Of a stretch of DNA of 64,000 nt, positions 36,114 to 46,178 are shown piece by piece. Origin of the DNA: Shewanella seohaensis (GTDB lineage: Bacteria > Pseudomonadota > Gammaproteobacteria > Enterobacterales > Shewanellaceae); contig NZ_CP104900.1 of assembly GCF_025449215.1 (NCBI RefSeq), forward strand, positions 992,001 to 1,056,000, read 5' to 3'. The notes under the pieces were generated by a model. It worked only from the letters and a program-made list of their open reading frames with translations. It searched no databases and was not told the origin of the DNA. The position numbers were made by a program, and so were the translations under genes. Positions within the stretch are counted from its first letter, which is position 1, and the number at the start of each line of letters is the position of its first letter.

Positions 36114-37286
36114 TTAACGCATCGCGAGCATGGCCCAAGTGCGGCGACCTTGCTCAAGAAGAATCCCGACAGCCAGCCCAGCGGCGGCGTTGACAGCCAA
36201 GCAAGTGACTGCGGTTGCGAGGATCACAAAGATACAGAAGGGCTTACCATCAATAAGGCGTTTTGACCACGCTAGTTGCAAACCGCCGATGGACAGCAAA
36301 CTGCCGAGAATCGCCACAGGGATAAGCCCGAGCAACCACGCAATTTGCCCATCCCAGAATAGGGCGATAACCACACAAGTACTGCCGAAGATTAATGGCG
36401 CGAGGTGAGTGCGTGCGCCAAAGTGGTATTGCACCGCAAGGCCTCCTGCACCATGGCACATGGCCGCCGCACCAAAAGGCGCGAGTAACAAATTGGCCAG
36501 CCCAGAGCTAATGGCCAAATTTTTAGGTGTGAGTTTGGCGGCGTCTTCGGGAAACTTTTCCTGCGCCATGGCTGAAGTTGCAATGACCGCATTGGTTAAG
36601 GTGAGGGCGAGCTGTGGCAGCACCAGTAAAATCGCAGCTGAACTCCACTCGTTAAGGCTAGGCCAAGCTAAGTGTAAGGATGTACTCAAGGCGGGAATGT
36701 TCAGGCTGGTGGCGATGTCGGTTTGACTATTGGCTTGCCATAACATGCCTGCAGCGATAACGAGTGGCATGGCAAGGTAGCGTAAGGGTAAGAATTTACT
36801 CACAAATAGTAAGGCAAACGCGCCGAGTCCGAGCAGCCAAAAGTCGCTCATCATCTTAGTGCCCATCCACATCAACTGCAGACCAATCGCTAATTGAATC
36901 CCCACACTCACTGCTTGGGATAATTGCTTGGCAAGCCAAGTAATGGCGCCGCTAAACGCCAAAATTAACAGAATGATACCCATCAGCATGGCACTGGCTT
37001 GGAGCATCCCAGGCGTTAAGCCTTGGGCGATCACAAGGGCGGCGATGACCTTCATGGGTTGGACGGGGATCGGACGGCGATAAAATAAGGCGCTTAAGAT
37101 GGCGAATAGGCCAAAGCCTAAAAATATCCCTTGGGGCGAAAATTGGTTTAGGGCAATTAAGCCCAAGACTAAAGGTAAAAATGTGCCTAGGTCGGCGAAG
37201 GCACCGCTGGTTTCACCGAGTAAACGGTTGAGCGGTTGAGTCGGGTGCTGTGTTGGGGTTTTGCCCGCGGTCATAGAGGTTGCCAC
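36114..37286 (-). CDS. MOT1-family molybdate/sulfate transporter
   Basis: The 390-residue membrane protein has the two MOT1 signatures GAFADLGTFLPLVLGL (about residues 28-43) and RRPIPVQPMKVIAALVIAQG (about 69-88), plus a late MCHGAGGLAVQYHFGART. About ten hydrophobic spans are visible. MOT1 proteins of plants take up molybdate; bacterial relatives are assigned to molybdate or sulfate. It sits between sulfur-oxyanion-type regulators and the octaheme reductase operon, so an oxyanion substrate fits, but which one is not known. Confidence 0.82.
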   Translation of the reverse strand: MATSMTAGKTPTQHPTQPLNRLLGETSGAFADLGTFLPLVLGLIALNQFSPQGIFLGFGLFAILSALFYRRPIPVQPMKVIAALVIAQGLTPGMLQASAMLMGIILLILAFSGAITWLAKQLSQAVSVGIQLAIGLQLMWMGTKMMSDFWLLGLGAFALLFVSKFLPLRYLAMPLVIAAGMLWQANSQTDIATSLNIPALSTSLHLAWPSLNEWSSAAILLVLPQLALTLTNAVIATSAMAQEKFPEDAAKLTPKNLAISSGLANLLLAPFGAAAMCHGAGGLAVQYHFGARTHLAPLIFGSTCVVIALFWDGQIAWLLGLIPVAILGSLLSIGGLQLAWSKRLIDGKPFCIFVILATAVTCLAVNAAAGLAVGILLEQGRRTWAMLAMR

Positions 37287-37449
37287 AATTGAACATTGCC
37301 TGTTTAGGCAAAATAAATGCCATAAAAATCAGTTAATTTGACTTATAAACAGAGCCAAACTCCTTTTCACGCCTATAGATTGAGACAAACTGGGACAGTG
37401 TTATTTTTTAACTGCGGCGATTTGTCTTTGTTGGCAGGTATAGCACGAT

Positions 37450-37485
37450 AAAAAAGAGAGCTTAGCCAGCGGGTACTAAGCTCTC
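37450..37485 (-). terminator. Rho-independent terminator downstream of the octaheme reductase gene
   Basis: A gagagcttag/ctaagctctc stem with a 10-nt loop is followed on the minus strand by a T run. It is 72 nt past the stop. Confidence 0.85.
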
Positions 37486-37556
37486 AAAGGTTTGCAGGGG
37501 AGCGATACTCGCTATGCCATTAGATTCGGTCAGGCGATAGCGAGTGAAACGGCTTA

Positions 37557-38942
37557 TTATTGTTTATGTTTAGGGCCTTGCTTGTTTTTCATGGGATCGC
37601 CTTGATAGCCCAAGGCTTGCCAATCGAGGCGAGTGCCTTTGTTGTGGCAATCATTACAGTTAAGCGCTTGTTCCTTCGGTGACACCATGTGGTTGATACG
37701 CCACCACATTTCAGTGGCGGCAAAGCCATATTCACCACTGTATTTGATGCCTTTTTCAGTCATGGTGGTGTTGGCTTCCATACCCAGTTTCGCCGCTAAA
37801 TTCCAATCAAACTCGCTCCAGTATCCGCCCTTGCCATAGGTTTTTGGGGTGATAAAGATATTGAGTTTCTTGTCGTAAATCTGCTTACCGGTATGCACCT
37901 TAAAGGGATAAATTTTGGCTTTAGCATCGTTAATATCGCCCATAGGGTAGGTCAGCTTAGTGACGACATTCGGGTCCATCTTGTCCCCCGCCATATAAGC
38001 GTTAGCCGTGCCGTTGTACCAAGCGTACTGGGGCTTGACCATTTTCTCCCACACAAAGTCACCCTTTTTCTTCTGATAGGTGTGTTTGCCATATTGATCA
38101 ACGGTCTCAGGTTTATCATCACCCGCTGTTGACCAATCCCAGTGCATCTTGGTGGGCTCATTCTTAGCGAAGAATGGAATATGGCAGGTTTGGCAGGCCA
38201 CGGTTGCGGTATGGGTATTGAGCTTTTTGTTGCTGTGCGGCGCGCTCTCGTGGCAGTTCTCACAGCCAATGTGGTCGATACCGCCTGGGGAGACCCCCAT
38301 AGCATTACCCGAAATTTGATGTTTTTCAGTGGTATGGCAATTTTGGCATTGAAAGTTATTGCCATCGCTGTCCATGTGCACATCGGTGGCTTTATCAGGG
38401 TAGGCCATGGAGGAGTCGAGATCCCCATGTTTGACCGCATCACCACCACCGCCGTAGAAGTGGCAGCTACCGCAGTTATCCCGCACGGGTTCACCGACGT
38501 TTTGCGCGATCTTCGCCAGATCGAGCTTAGCCATGGGCTCGCCTGCACCGGCGGGGTCTTTCACATAGGTGCCTGTGGTGTCGTGGCATACAAGGCAGTC
38601 CACTTTGGTTTTGTCTTTAAAATCAAAGTTACTGTCCTTCCAGCCGTAACCTGCGTGGCAGCTAGTGCAGCGAGGCTCGTTGCTGGAAATCGACACACAG
38701 AAGTTATTAATACTGTTTTTCTTGCCTCGTAATACGGTTCTATCGGGTAGCTTTTGTTCTAACTCCCATGTCCAGTGGGAGGTTTTCATCATGTCTGTGG
38801 CTTGTTCTTCGTGGCAGGTTAAGCACTGAGTCGTCACCTCAGAACCTGTGGCGAAGGGGCCTTTGAGAACGTCTTTATGGGGATTGGCGGCCTGCGCTTG
38901 CAACGCCATACCCGCTAAGGCAATAACAATGAGTTTTTTCAT
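37557..38942 (-). CDS. otr: Octaheme tetrathionate reductase (Otr)
   Basis: This periplasmic c-type cytochrome reduces tetrathionate, and in vitro also nitrite and hydroxylamine. Eight CxxCH haem sites are present: CLTCH (about residue 40), CTSCH (about 92), CLVCH, CGSCH, CQNCH, CENCH, CQTCH and CNDCH. The signal peptide MKKLIVIALAGMALQAQA is clear, with AGGAG before the ATG at 38942 (a longer frame to 38984 is less likely). The 461-residue length and haem order match S. oneidensis Otr. It is last in an operon after a porin-like protein and a monohaem cytochrome. Confidence 0.93.
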   Translation of the reverse strand: MKKLIVIALAGMALQAQAANPHKDVLKGPFATGSEVTTQCLTCHEEQATDMMKTSHWTWELEQKLPDRTVLRGKKNSINNFCVSISSNEPRCTSCHAGYGWKDSNFDFKDKTKVDCLVCHDTTGTYVKDPAGAGEPMAKLDLAKIAQNVGEPVRDNCGSCHFYGGGGDAVKHGDLDSSMAYPDKATDVHMDSDGNNFQCQNCHTTEKHQISGNAMGVSPGGIDHIGCENCHESAPHSNKKLNTHTATVACQTCHIPFFAKNEPTKMHWDWSTAGDDKPETVDQYGKHTYQKKKGDFVWEKMVKPQYAWYNGTANAYMAGDKMDPNVVTKLTYPMGDINDAKAKIYPFKVHTGKQIYDKKLNIFITPKTYGKGGYWSEFDWNLAAKLGMEANTTMTEKGIKYSGEYGFAATEMWWRINHMVSPKEQALNCNDCHNKGTRLDWQALGYQGDPMKNKQGPKHKQ

Positions 38943-38988
38943 TCTGTACTCCTGCCCTCGGTAATACCGAGGGCTGAATGGCATATGG

Positions 38989-40715
38989 TTAGAAGTTAAT
39001 GGTCAGCGAGGCATTCACATCGAAGGCCTTATCGACCACCGGCAGCATCGAGTAGGCAGAGCCCGCTAACACCTCATCGATTTTTTGTGGGGCGCCCACA
39101 GGCGTACCGCTACCTGTGTATTCGTAGTCGTAGTAGAGCCCTGCCAGTTTGATAAACATTTTGGGATTGATATCAAAGATGTAATAGGCTTCGCCGACAT
39201 GGCCACGGGTGGCTAACTTGCTACCGATTGGGTCATCTTGGGCTTGGGTGAACGGCGTCCAATATTTAGAACCGTAGTTATATTCCAAGCCAAACTTGCC
39301 GTAGGGCGCGGGGATTTGGATACCCAGATAGATGCCATAACCATCTTTGGTATCGGTATCATCGCTGGTTTTCGGTACCATGATGATTTCGGTCCCAGTG
39401 CTGTTGAGCTCTGCTTCAAACACCGCATCGGATAACATGCCGCCGAACATACCCGCATTGCCATTTGGCTCGGCGCGTGTCCAGCCTAGTGAGGCAAACC
39501 ATTTGATATCGTTAGCTTCTTCCCGCGCAAAGCCAATGCCGCCAAGGTACATATCACCAATGACGCCGCTAGGTTGCACTCGGGTGACAAAGTTAAAGTT
39601 GTCGAACTTTTGCATATCTTGGTACATGGTTGGAGCAAAAATCCCCGCCAGTTGGGTCGGGAAGGCCATAGTGCCTTTAAAGCCGTCGTTGATGTCTTTG
39701 GCACCAAACAGGGTGAATTGCAGGAAGTTAGTGCCGTCGTTGATGGCATCGATATTAAAGCCGCCGAGGTGGGTATCCTTGGTGACGATATCGCCAAACA
39801 TTTCGCCATTGCCCCATTGGGATTCAAAGCCTTGGCCATAACAGAAGCGAACCACTTGCCCCTCAACCCCGGTGATTTCCCCTAGGTTGTAGCCTAAGGT
39901 GGCGCCGTCGAAGTTAAAGTTGACTAAATGGCCAGAGGGCGTGCCGCCACGCAGTTCGTTTTCACGGTAGTGGCTTGGTGGGCCATAGGTGGATGGACGG
40001 CGACCAATCGAGAGGTAAAACTCGGAGCCATTGATTTTTTCCAGTCGAAATAGGCGCGTTCTACCCTTAGCCAGTCACCACTGGTGTTGCCGCTGCTGGT
40101 GCCATCCATAGTGAATGAGCGCCAGGAGTCGAACACTTGTACGCCGGTGGAGTCGCCCCAGTTTTTATACATGCTCAGACGACCGGCAAAGCTGACGTTA
40201 TCCCATACCTTGGCCTTAAGATTTAACCGCAGGCGAGTGGTGTAAAAGATATCGTTATCAATATCTTGGATATGTTGCTGCGCGAGTACATAGGGCATGA
40301 CGCCCTGTAACATGCCATTTTGAAAGGCGGCGGCCAGATCGGGATTGGCTTGCATCATCTGTCCGAGAGGCGAGTTAGGATCGTTTGGCATCCCAAAGGC
40401 GCCGGACATGGCCTTGGCGCCAAAGTCATTAAAGTTCACCTTAATGGCGGGGTTCCAAACGACATCGCGGTAATGCAGTGAGTGGGCCTTGGTTCTAAAG
40501 TCACCGGTGATTTCAAGGCGGTCTAACGAGGTGTGGCGCTCGGTTTTATCGACACGGCTATTGAGTTCATCGAGTTGTTCGGTGATATCGGCAAGCTGTT
40601 GTTTCAGCTCGGCCATTTTTTGGGTGTCGGCTGGCGTTTCGTTGGCGGCAAAGGCTTGGCCAGACATAAACAGCGCATTTGCAACCAATATCGAAATGAG
40701 TGTAGGTGTACGCAT
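38989..40715 (-). CDS. DUF3373-type outer-membrane porin-like protein (apparent frameshift at 40035-40040)
   Basis: The protein has a signal peptide (MRTPTLISILVANALFMSG...AFA), a short coiled coil (about residues 30-60, KMAELKQQLADITEQLDELN), then a beta-barrel-like sequence. Two frames are joined by adding one A (T6 run at 40035-40040 on the plus strand), giving FDWKKINGSEFYLSIGRRPS and 575 residues. This family accompanies multihaem cytochromes in Shewanella and related bacteria; a transport or sulfur-compound uptake role is inferred from context. Start at 40715 with GGGAGA upstream rather than 40766. It is 46 nt upstream of otr. Confidence 0.8.
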
Positions 40716-40892
40716 AGGGTTTCTCCCTGAGTGTTCCGCTGGCACAGGCTCAAGGCACAGTGCCAAATTTACCCAACAGGAGGCCCTGAGGTGTGCTCCC
40801 CATTTTTCTCTTATTGGGCTTGGTTTTATTTCAATGGGTTAACTTACAGTTGCAGGCCTGCGGTTATCCCTTTGATTTAGGCTCGGCAGCGA

Positions 40893-41222
40893 TTAACCGC
40901 AGGTTTGCGGTTGCTCCGAGTCGGCGGCATGGTCATACAGGAATTGCTGTATATCTTTGAGATCTTGCTCGGTGAGGCCGTTGAATACCTCAGGCTTGAG
41001 TTTGTGTTTATCTTTGTCGAAAAAGCGATCCCACTGGCTCATGGTTTTGCTCATTGGGGTTAGCTCGCCACCTTCACCACCTTGGCTATGGCAGGCTTTA
41101 CATTCTTTTTTATAGAGGTGTTTTCCCTTTTTGGGATTGCCCCCATCGGCGGCGTAGGCTTGAAGTCCCAAACTGCTGATTAGCGCGACGGCGATTGCGA
41201 TCTTAGTTGAAGTTTTCATCAT
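40893..41222 (-). CDS. Periplasmic monohaem cytochrome c
   Basis: The 109-residue protein has a signal peptide (cut after LQAYA), one CKACH haem motif (about residue 43), and a late Met in LTPMSKTM as a possible axial ligand. It is a small class I-type cytochrome, first in the otr operon, and is a candidate electron donor to the octaheme reductase. Two adjacent ATGs follow AAAGGATGAG; the first is used. Partner assignment is inference from gene order. Confidence 0.88.
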   Translation of the reverse strand: MMKTSTKIAIAVALISSLGLQAYAADGGNPKKGKHLYKKECKACHSQGGEGGELTPMSKTMSQWDRFFDKDKHKLKPEVFNGLTEQDLKDIQQFLYDHAADSEQPQTCG

Positions 41223-41725
41223 CTCATCCTTTCTTAATTGTCATTCACATGACTTTGTTGGTGGAATGTGGCTATTGCTTCCACCTTGTGAATAAATTTA
41301 TCAAAGGTGACGGGATGTTTATTTGAGGTGTATCACTTTCATTAAAAAAATCTAATTGATAAAAATTTCATTGATAAAAATCTAATTGACTGGCGATGGA
41401 TTGAATTGGGTGTGAATTTACATTTTCAAAAACAAAGACTTGTTTTTATTGCTAAATTAGCTTGTTGTGTCGCAGCTCGGGATTTCGGTCGGAGAGGACG
41501 AAAAAATGATAGTGATCGAGTTAACACTTTGTAAAATTTACGATCTCTAAAGTAGTCAGTCGGAATGATTTCGCTCCATTTTCGCTGTGTTTAAGTGTGA
41601 ATTTGGCGCAACTTGGTACAGTGGATAGGGGGAGGGCACTCGGTCGGTTGCTATATTTTTAAACGCAGCGGCACTCGCACACTGCGTTTGACCCGTATTA
41701 CGCAAGGTCGTGCTAAGCAAGTCGC
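41223..41725. other. Intergenic region with otr operon promoter and short AT-rich tandem repeats
   Basis: No gene. About 503 bp between the cytochrome gene and the SDR gene, both on minus. At 41351-41395 a 15-bp unit occurs three times (tctaattgataaaaa, tttcattgataaaaa, tctaattgactggcg). This is a candidate regulatory or curved-DNA element of the otr operon. I see no clear CRP or FNR site. Confidence 0.5.
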
Positions 41726-42457
41726 TTAAGGTTGCTGGCGTGTTGGTGCTAACACTATCTCACGCACACAGACATTTTGTGGTTGTTGCCAAGCAAATAA
41801 TGCCGCAGAGGCCACGTTTTCGGGGGCAATCACGCCGCCCATTTGTACCTTCCAATCTTGATAGCCAGCTTTGATAGCATCATCCGTGGTGTGGCTTAAG
41901 AGTTCTGTCTCGACCGCTCCCGGCGCTATGGTGATTAAGCGTACATCGTCCATCGCCACTTCTTCACGGATATTTTCGGTTAAGGCATGCACGGCAAATT
42001 TAGTCGCGCAGTAAGCCGCATGGTTGGGGAAGGTCTTCCGTCCCGCAACAGAACTGATATTGATAATGGTGCCCGTTTTGCGCGCCTTCATGCTGGCTAA
42101 AACCGCATGGATACCATTGAGTACGCCCATCACATTGATATTGAGCATGCGACTCCATTCGTTGGGATCTTGAGTGTCGATTTGCCCGAGCAGCATGACG
42201 CCGGCGTTGTTGATAAGACAACCGACTGGGCCAAATTGTGCTTCCGCTTGGTTGATGGCAGCCTTGATGGCGGCGGTGTCTGTTACATCGACACCTATGG
42301 CTAGGCTATTGGGTAACTCAAGGGCTTGCATTGGCTCTACACGGCGCGCCAGTAGTAATAGCGGGTGTCCTGCAGCACTAAACTGTTTGGCGATGGCGGC
42401 ACCTATACCCGATGAGGCGCCGGTGATCACAACGAGGGGTTGAGTGGTATTTGTCAT
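41726..42457 (-). CDS. Short-chain dehydrogenase/reductase (classical SDR)
   Basis: A 243-residue classical SDR: NAD(P) motif VITGASSGIGAAIAKQF (about residues 9-25), NNAGVM (about 84), the Ser of INISSVAG (about 135) and the YxxxK pair YCATK (about 152). It resembles YdfG-like 3-hydroxy acid dehydrogenases, which reduce or oxidise small beta-hydroxy substrates; the substrate is not defined. It is divergent from a LysR gene (42617), a common regulator-target layout. Confidence 0.88.
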   Translation of the reverse strand: MTNTTQPLVVITGASSGIGAAIAKQFSAAGHPLLLLARRVEPMQALELPNSLAIGVDVTDTAAIKAAINQAEAQFGPVGCLINNAGVMLLGQIDTQDPNEWSRMLNINVMGVLNGIHAVLASMKARKTGTIINISSVAGRKTFPNHAAYCATKFAVHALTENIREEVAMDDVRLITIAPGAVETELLSHTTDDAIKAGYQDWKVQMGGVIAPENVASAALFAWQQPQNVCVREIVLAPTRQQP

Positions 42458-42616
42458 TAGTATTTCCTATCTAAAAGGTTTGAAAAGCTGGCTGAAAGAT
42501 CGTTTTATCCGGTTTAGTTGAGTATAAGTGGCGGTTTATCGGTTGAAAAATACTTATTGCCACTGGATGATAGGCTTTGCCTATGACAGAATATTGGGTT
42601 GATAGGGTGACGTTAG

Positions 42617-43456
42617 ATGGTGGATTTACGCTTATTGCGCTTTTTTATCGCGATTTACGAAGAAAACAATATTACGGCGGCGGCAACACGCTGTTATGTC
42701 AGTCAGCCCTCACTTTCGGCTGGGCTTAAACAGCTAGAGGAGGAGCTAGGTGGCGCCTTATTCGAGCGCAATAAAAAAGGCGTAAAAGCCTTGGATAGCG
42801 CCCACTATCTGTATCCACTGGCGGTTAAATTGGTGGAGGAAGCCAGCAAGTTACCCGCGCTATTTATGGCTAAGGCGAGTCGGCAAAAGCTGCGCTTAGC
42901 CGTGATGCCCGATCTGAGTCAGCGTCGCCTTGCTGGGTTATTAACTCAAATTAATCAGGCAATTAGTCATTTAGATTTAGAGCTGGTGGACTATCAAAGT
43001 CCTGCGGATTGTCGGTTAACCCTAGACAGCTTACGCCATGAGGATGAAGTGTTTTTTCCGTTATGGGAGGAGGACTATGTGCTATGTGTGCCAAGGGAGC
43101 ATTCACTGGCCCTGGTTAGCAGTATTCGCCCCGAAGACTTAAGTCAGTACGACTTTATTGAGTGCCCACCCTGCGAGGCGCATCAGCAAACCATAGGCTT
43201 ACTCGCCTGCAGCAATTTGTCGCTCAATTTGGTGGCGAAGGCGGAATCTAAGTCTTTAGTGATGTCGCTGGTGCTGGCGGGATTTGGGGTGAGTTTTCTC
43301 CCCGATGGACTAATCGAAGACGAGCCTCGGCTTAAACAGATTAAATTCGATGGGCCTCGGATGTTTCGCCGCATTGGTTTGTGTTATCCATCCCATCAAA
43401 CCGTTGCTCCTACGCTGGCGACATTGCTGCGGCATTTAACCCAAGCCTCGGTTTAA
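42617..43456 (+). CDS. LysR-family transcriptional regulator
   Basis: A 279-residue LysR-type protein: the N-terminal winged helix-turn-helix (LRFFIAIYEENNITAAATRC, then YVSQPSLSAGLKQLEEELGG) and a shortened effector-binding domain. At 279 residues it is slightly shorter than average. It probably controls the divergent SDR gene (159 bp gap); the effector is unknown. Confidence 0.9.
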   Translation: MVDLRLLRFFIAIYEENNITAAATRCYVSQPSLSAGLKQLEEELGGALFERNKKGVKALDSAHYLYPLAVKLVEEASKLPALFMAKASRQKLRLAVMPDLSQRRLAGLLTQINQAISHLDLELVDYQSPADCRLTLDSLRHEDEVFFPLWEEDYVLCVPREHSLALVSSIRPEDLSQYDFIECPPCEAHQQTIGLLACSNLSLNLVAKAESKSLVMSLVLAGFGVSFLPDGLIEDEPRLKQIKFDGPRMFRRIGLCYPSHQTVAPTLATLLRHLTQASV

Positions 43457-43474
43457 GCCGTGGTTCTCAACACT

Positions 43475-43500
43475 AGGGTTTGGCTAAGCGGCCAAACCCT
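43475..43500. terminator. Candidate hairpin between convergent LysR and Sel1-repeat genes
   Basis: A 10-bp perfect stem (agggtttggc/gccaaaccct) with a 6-nt loop sits between two convergent stops. No T run is obvious, so the terminator role is weak. Confidence 0.4.
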
Positions 43501-43518
43501 GCAATCAGCTGTTTATCC

Positions 43519-45056
43519 TCACTCGTTGCTCTGTAAGTAAGGTGCTAGCTGGGTTTCAATCCTCTCGATTTCATCTTGGGCATACAACAACTCGGACTCC
43601 GTTAAGCGCGGCAGGACTTGTTGTTGATACAAGAGTTGATCGCTATTCATCCCGTATTGACCAAAGTTGCGCAGTAATATGCTCGACCAAATATATGTCT
43701 GAACCGGTTTATCAATCGACTCGTGGCGGTAGATGTCAACGAGGGCTTGCATGCCATCTTGGCTGCCCAAGTCGGCGGCTTTGCGGTACCAAGTCTCTGC
43801 GGTTTGCAGCGCTTCGCGGCTCGGATGCTCACCCTTGCGGTAGATTTCTGCTTGGTTAAGATGGTAATAAGCCTGCTGCTCATCGGGAATAGGGTGTTGA
43901 TGCAGAAAGTTATTACACAGGCTTTGGGCTTCGCGGATCTCTAGGGTGCCCAAGCGCTTACTGAGCTTCTCATATGCGTCTTGATAGTCACTGATATGGC
44001 TCATGGCCGCCAGTTGGTAATACATTAAGGCTTTAATCGGTTGGCGCGAGACGCCTAAGCCTTCCTCGTAGATTTTACCTAGACCGAATAGGGCTTCTTC
44101 TTGCCACTGGGATGCCAGAGTCTCGAATTCTGTTCTTGCCTGCTGGTAGTCATTATCCGTTTGTGGGTCGAGTAGTTTAAGGTGTGCCAGCGCTAATTTG
44201 GCAAAGACATTGTCAGTGGCGCAGGATTTTTCTAACCAGTGACGGGCCTTGCCGTAGTCGACGGCAAAATCTTCACCATAGAGGAAACGTTTGCCTAGGT
44301 AATACTGGCGAAAATCATTTTCTGCGGCATATTCGCTGAGTAGGGCTTCGGCACGGACGAGATCTTTAGGGCCGCCTTGGCCAGCGGCCAGCATATGGCC
44401 TAAGTTATCTTTTGCGAGTTCATCACCGGCGGCGACGGCTTTCTCAAAGTATTCCCGCGCTTTGCTATAGTCTGGCGTGACACGTTCATCGTGCCAATAC
44501 AGGGTGCCTAAGTGGTAATAGGCATCTTGCTTGCCTTGGGCGGCCGCCTTTTCGAACCAGTAAATGGCTTGGCTTGCATCGGGATCGAGAAAGGGTTGTC
44601 TGAGATACAAATAGGCGAGCTCATATTGAAACTCGACTTGCCCCGCTTCAGCACTGGCTTTGAGTTGTTCGACCTGTTCGCGTAATTGCTCGGGTGTTTG
44701 CGCCTCAGAGGCGACCAAGCTCGGCAGGGTGATCATGGGTAAAAATTGCGGATCGATCTCGGCGGCTTTTCGATACCAATATTCAGATGCCTTGGGATCG
44801 GCGGGGACTTGCTGGAATCGACCCGAATACAACTCGGCCATAGCAATGGCGGCCACTGCAAAGTCTTTATCGACGGCCTGCTGAATATAGTCTAGGCCTG
44901 AGTTGACTTCGCCCTGATTGATTAATGTGAGTCCGTGATTGAGTAGCGCCGAGGGCTCACCCGCGGCAAGCGCTTCGGCTTGTATTTTCTTTTTTTGGTA
45001 TTTGGCAAAAAAATAAACAGAACGACAAAGGCTATAATGATAAGTATCAACAACAT
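43519..45056 (-). CDS. Membrane-anchored Sel1/TPR-repeat protein (apparent frameshift at 45007-45013)
   Basis: Sel1-like repeats are visible along the chain, for example AIYWFEKAAAQGKQDAYYHL, KAREYFEKAVAAGDELAKDN and ALMYYQLAAMSHISDYQDAY, each of about 36 residues. Such proteins serve as scaffolds. The long open frame runs to 45210 with an implausible N-terminus. The ATG at 45056 encodes a membrane helix MLLILIIIAFVVLFIF, which joins the repeat frame as FAKYQKKKIQAEAL if one base is added to the A7 run at 45007-45013. That gives 512 residues. Function unknown. Confidence 0.78.
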
Positions 45057-45173
45057 AGTAATCCGTCACTATCGATATTTGGGCTGCACAGTAAACGCGC
45101 ATCCCGCAAAAAATGCAAGTTAACTGTGCTAGATGAGGCGAATGTTTGAATTCATTCGCCTCGATGGAGGTGC

Positions 45174-46010
45174 TTACTTTTCTTGCAAATGAATTTCTCG
45201 CACTGGGCAAGCCATTTCGATACCAGCCTGTTTGAGGGCGTTATAAATGGCCATATTTATCTTGTATTTATGCTGAAAGTAACTTTGTGTCGGTACCCAG
45301 TAACGCACACCAATCTCAATGCCGATGGCATTAAAACCATTGATACCAATATTTGGTGTAGTGTCCTGACTGACATTGGGGTTTTGGCTCAGCAGCTCAG
45401 TAATTAGGCTTATCGCCGCCTCAGGGTCGTTGTGATAACTCAGGTTAAATTGGGTTTCGACCAGCTTATTACCGAAGGAGTTATGTAAGATCTCACCAAC
45501 GATGTGTTTGTTGGGAATGCTAATTTGCTCGCCTTCCTCATTGGTTAAAATCGTCATCCCCAAATTAATTCGCGTGACGACACCGCTTTCTCCTTTGATT
45601 TCGATGGTATTTCCGACCACAAAAGGGCGAGTCACAATAATGGTGACCCCAGCAGCATAGTTCGACAGCATGCCCTGTAGGGCTAAACCCGCGCCGAGGG
45701 AGGCGGCACCAATCGCTGCCACCATGGGCGTGACGCTAATGCCTATCTTGCCAAGGGCAATAATACCCACCATGACAATGATCAGGATACGGATCAGATT
45801 GCTGACAAAGTTACTCAGGGTGATGTCGATGTGATGCTTTTCGCACTGCTTGGCGACTAAGCGCGAGACTTTGCTGGCGACCCACAGACCCAATAAAAAG
45901 ACCAGCGCAGCACCGATTAATTGGAAACTATAATTGACTAAAAACTCGGTGATCAGCTGGTAAACGCCTTGGAGTTGCTGCAATTCCTGATCGAGCCCAG
46001 GTGTTATCAT
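45174..46010 (-). CDS. mscS: Small-conductance mechanosensitive channel MscS
   Basis: MscS opens on membrane tension and releases solutes during osmotic downshock. The 278-residue protein has three N-terminal transmembrane helices; the pore helix TM3 reads AAIGAASLGAGLALQGMLSN with the Gly/Ala packing of MscS, followed by the cytosolic beta domain (GDTIEIKG replaced here by GNTIEIKGESGVV) and the PN(K)H loop. AAGGATATC precedes the ATG. The downstream Sel1 gene starts 117 nt away. Confidence 0.93.
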   Translation of the reverse strand: MITPGLDQELQQLQGVYQLITEFLVNYSFQLIGAALVFLLGLWVASKVSRLVAKQCEKHHIDITLSNFVSNLIRILIIVMVGIIALGKIGISVTPMVAAIGAASLGAGLALQGMLSNYAAGVTIIVTRPFVVGNTIEIKGESGVVTRINLGMTILTNEEGEQISIPNKHIVGEILHNSFGNKLVETQFNLSYHNDPEAAISLITELLSQNPNVSQDTTPNIGINGFNAIGIEIGVRYWVPTQSYFQHKYKINMAIYNALKQAGIEMACPVREIHLQEK

Positions 46011-46178
46011 AATGATATCCTTACAATAAATTTAACCGCCTTAGTATAACGTACAATTGCTTTGAAAGGCGTATTCGCCATGCATTGTGAAGCGTATCAT
46101 GTAATGGCTCGGATTAAATGAGTCGGTTGTGAGACTCGGGTATGCTATTGCCCGTATCAAAAATGGAGTTAAGTGTTT

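Noticed and set aside
37952..38732. Long open frames antisense to or out of frame with the octaheme reductase gene (38142-38732 plus, 37952-38548 minus)
   Set aside because: They lack family-like sequence and start signals and are shadows of a gene with eight haem motifs.
41223..41725. CRP or FNR site upstream of the otr operon
   Set aside because: TGTGA half-sites occur (for example near 41287 and 41408), but no matching right half at the correct spacing was found.
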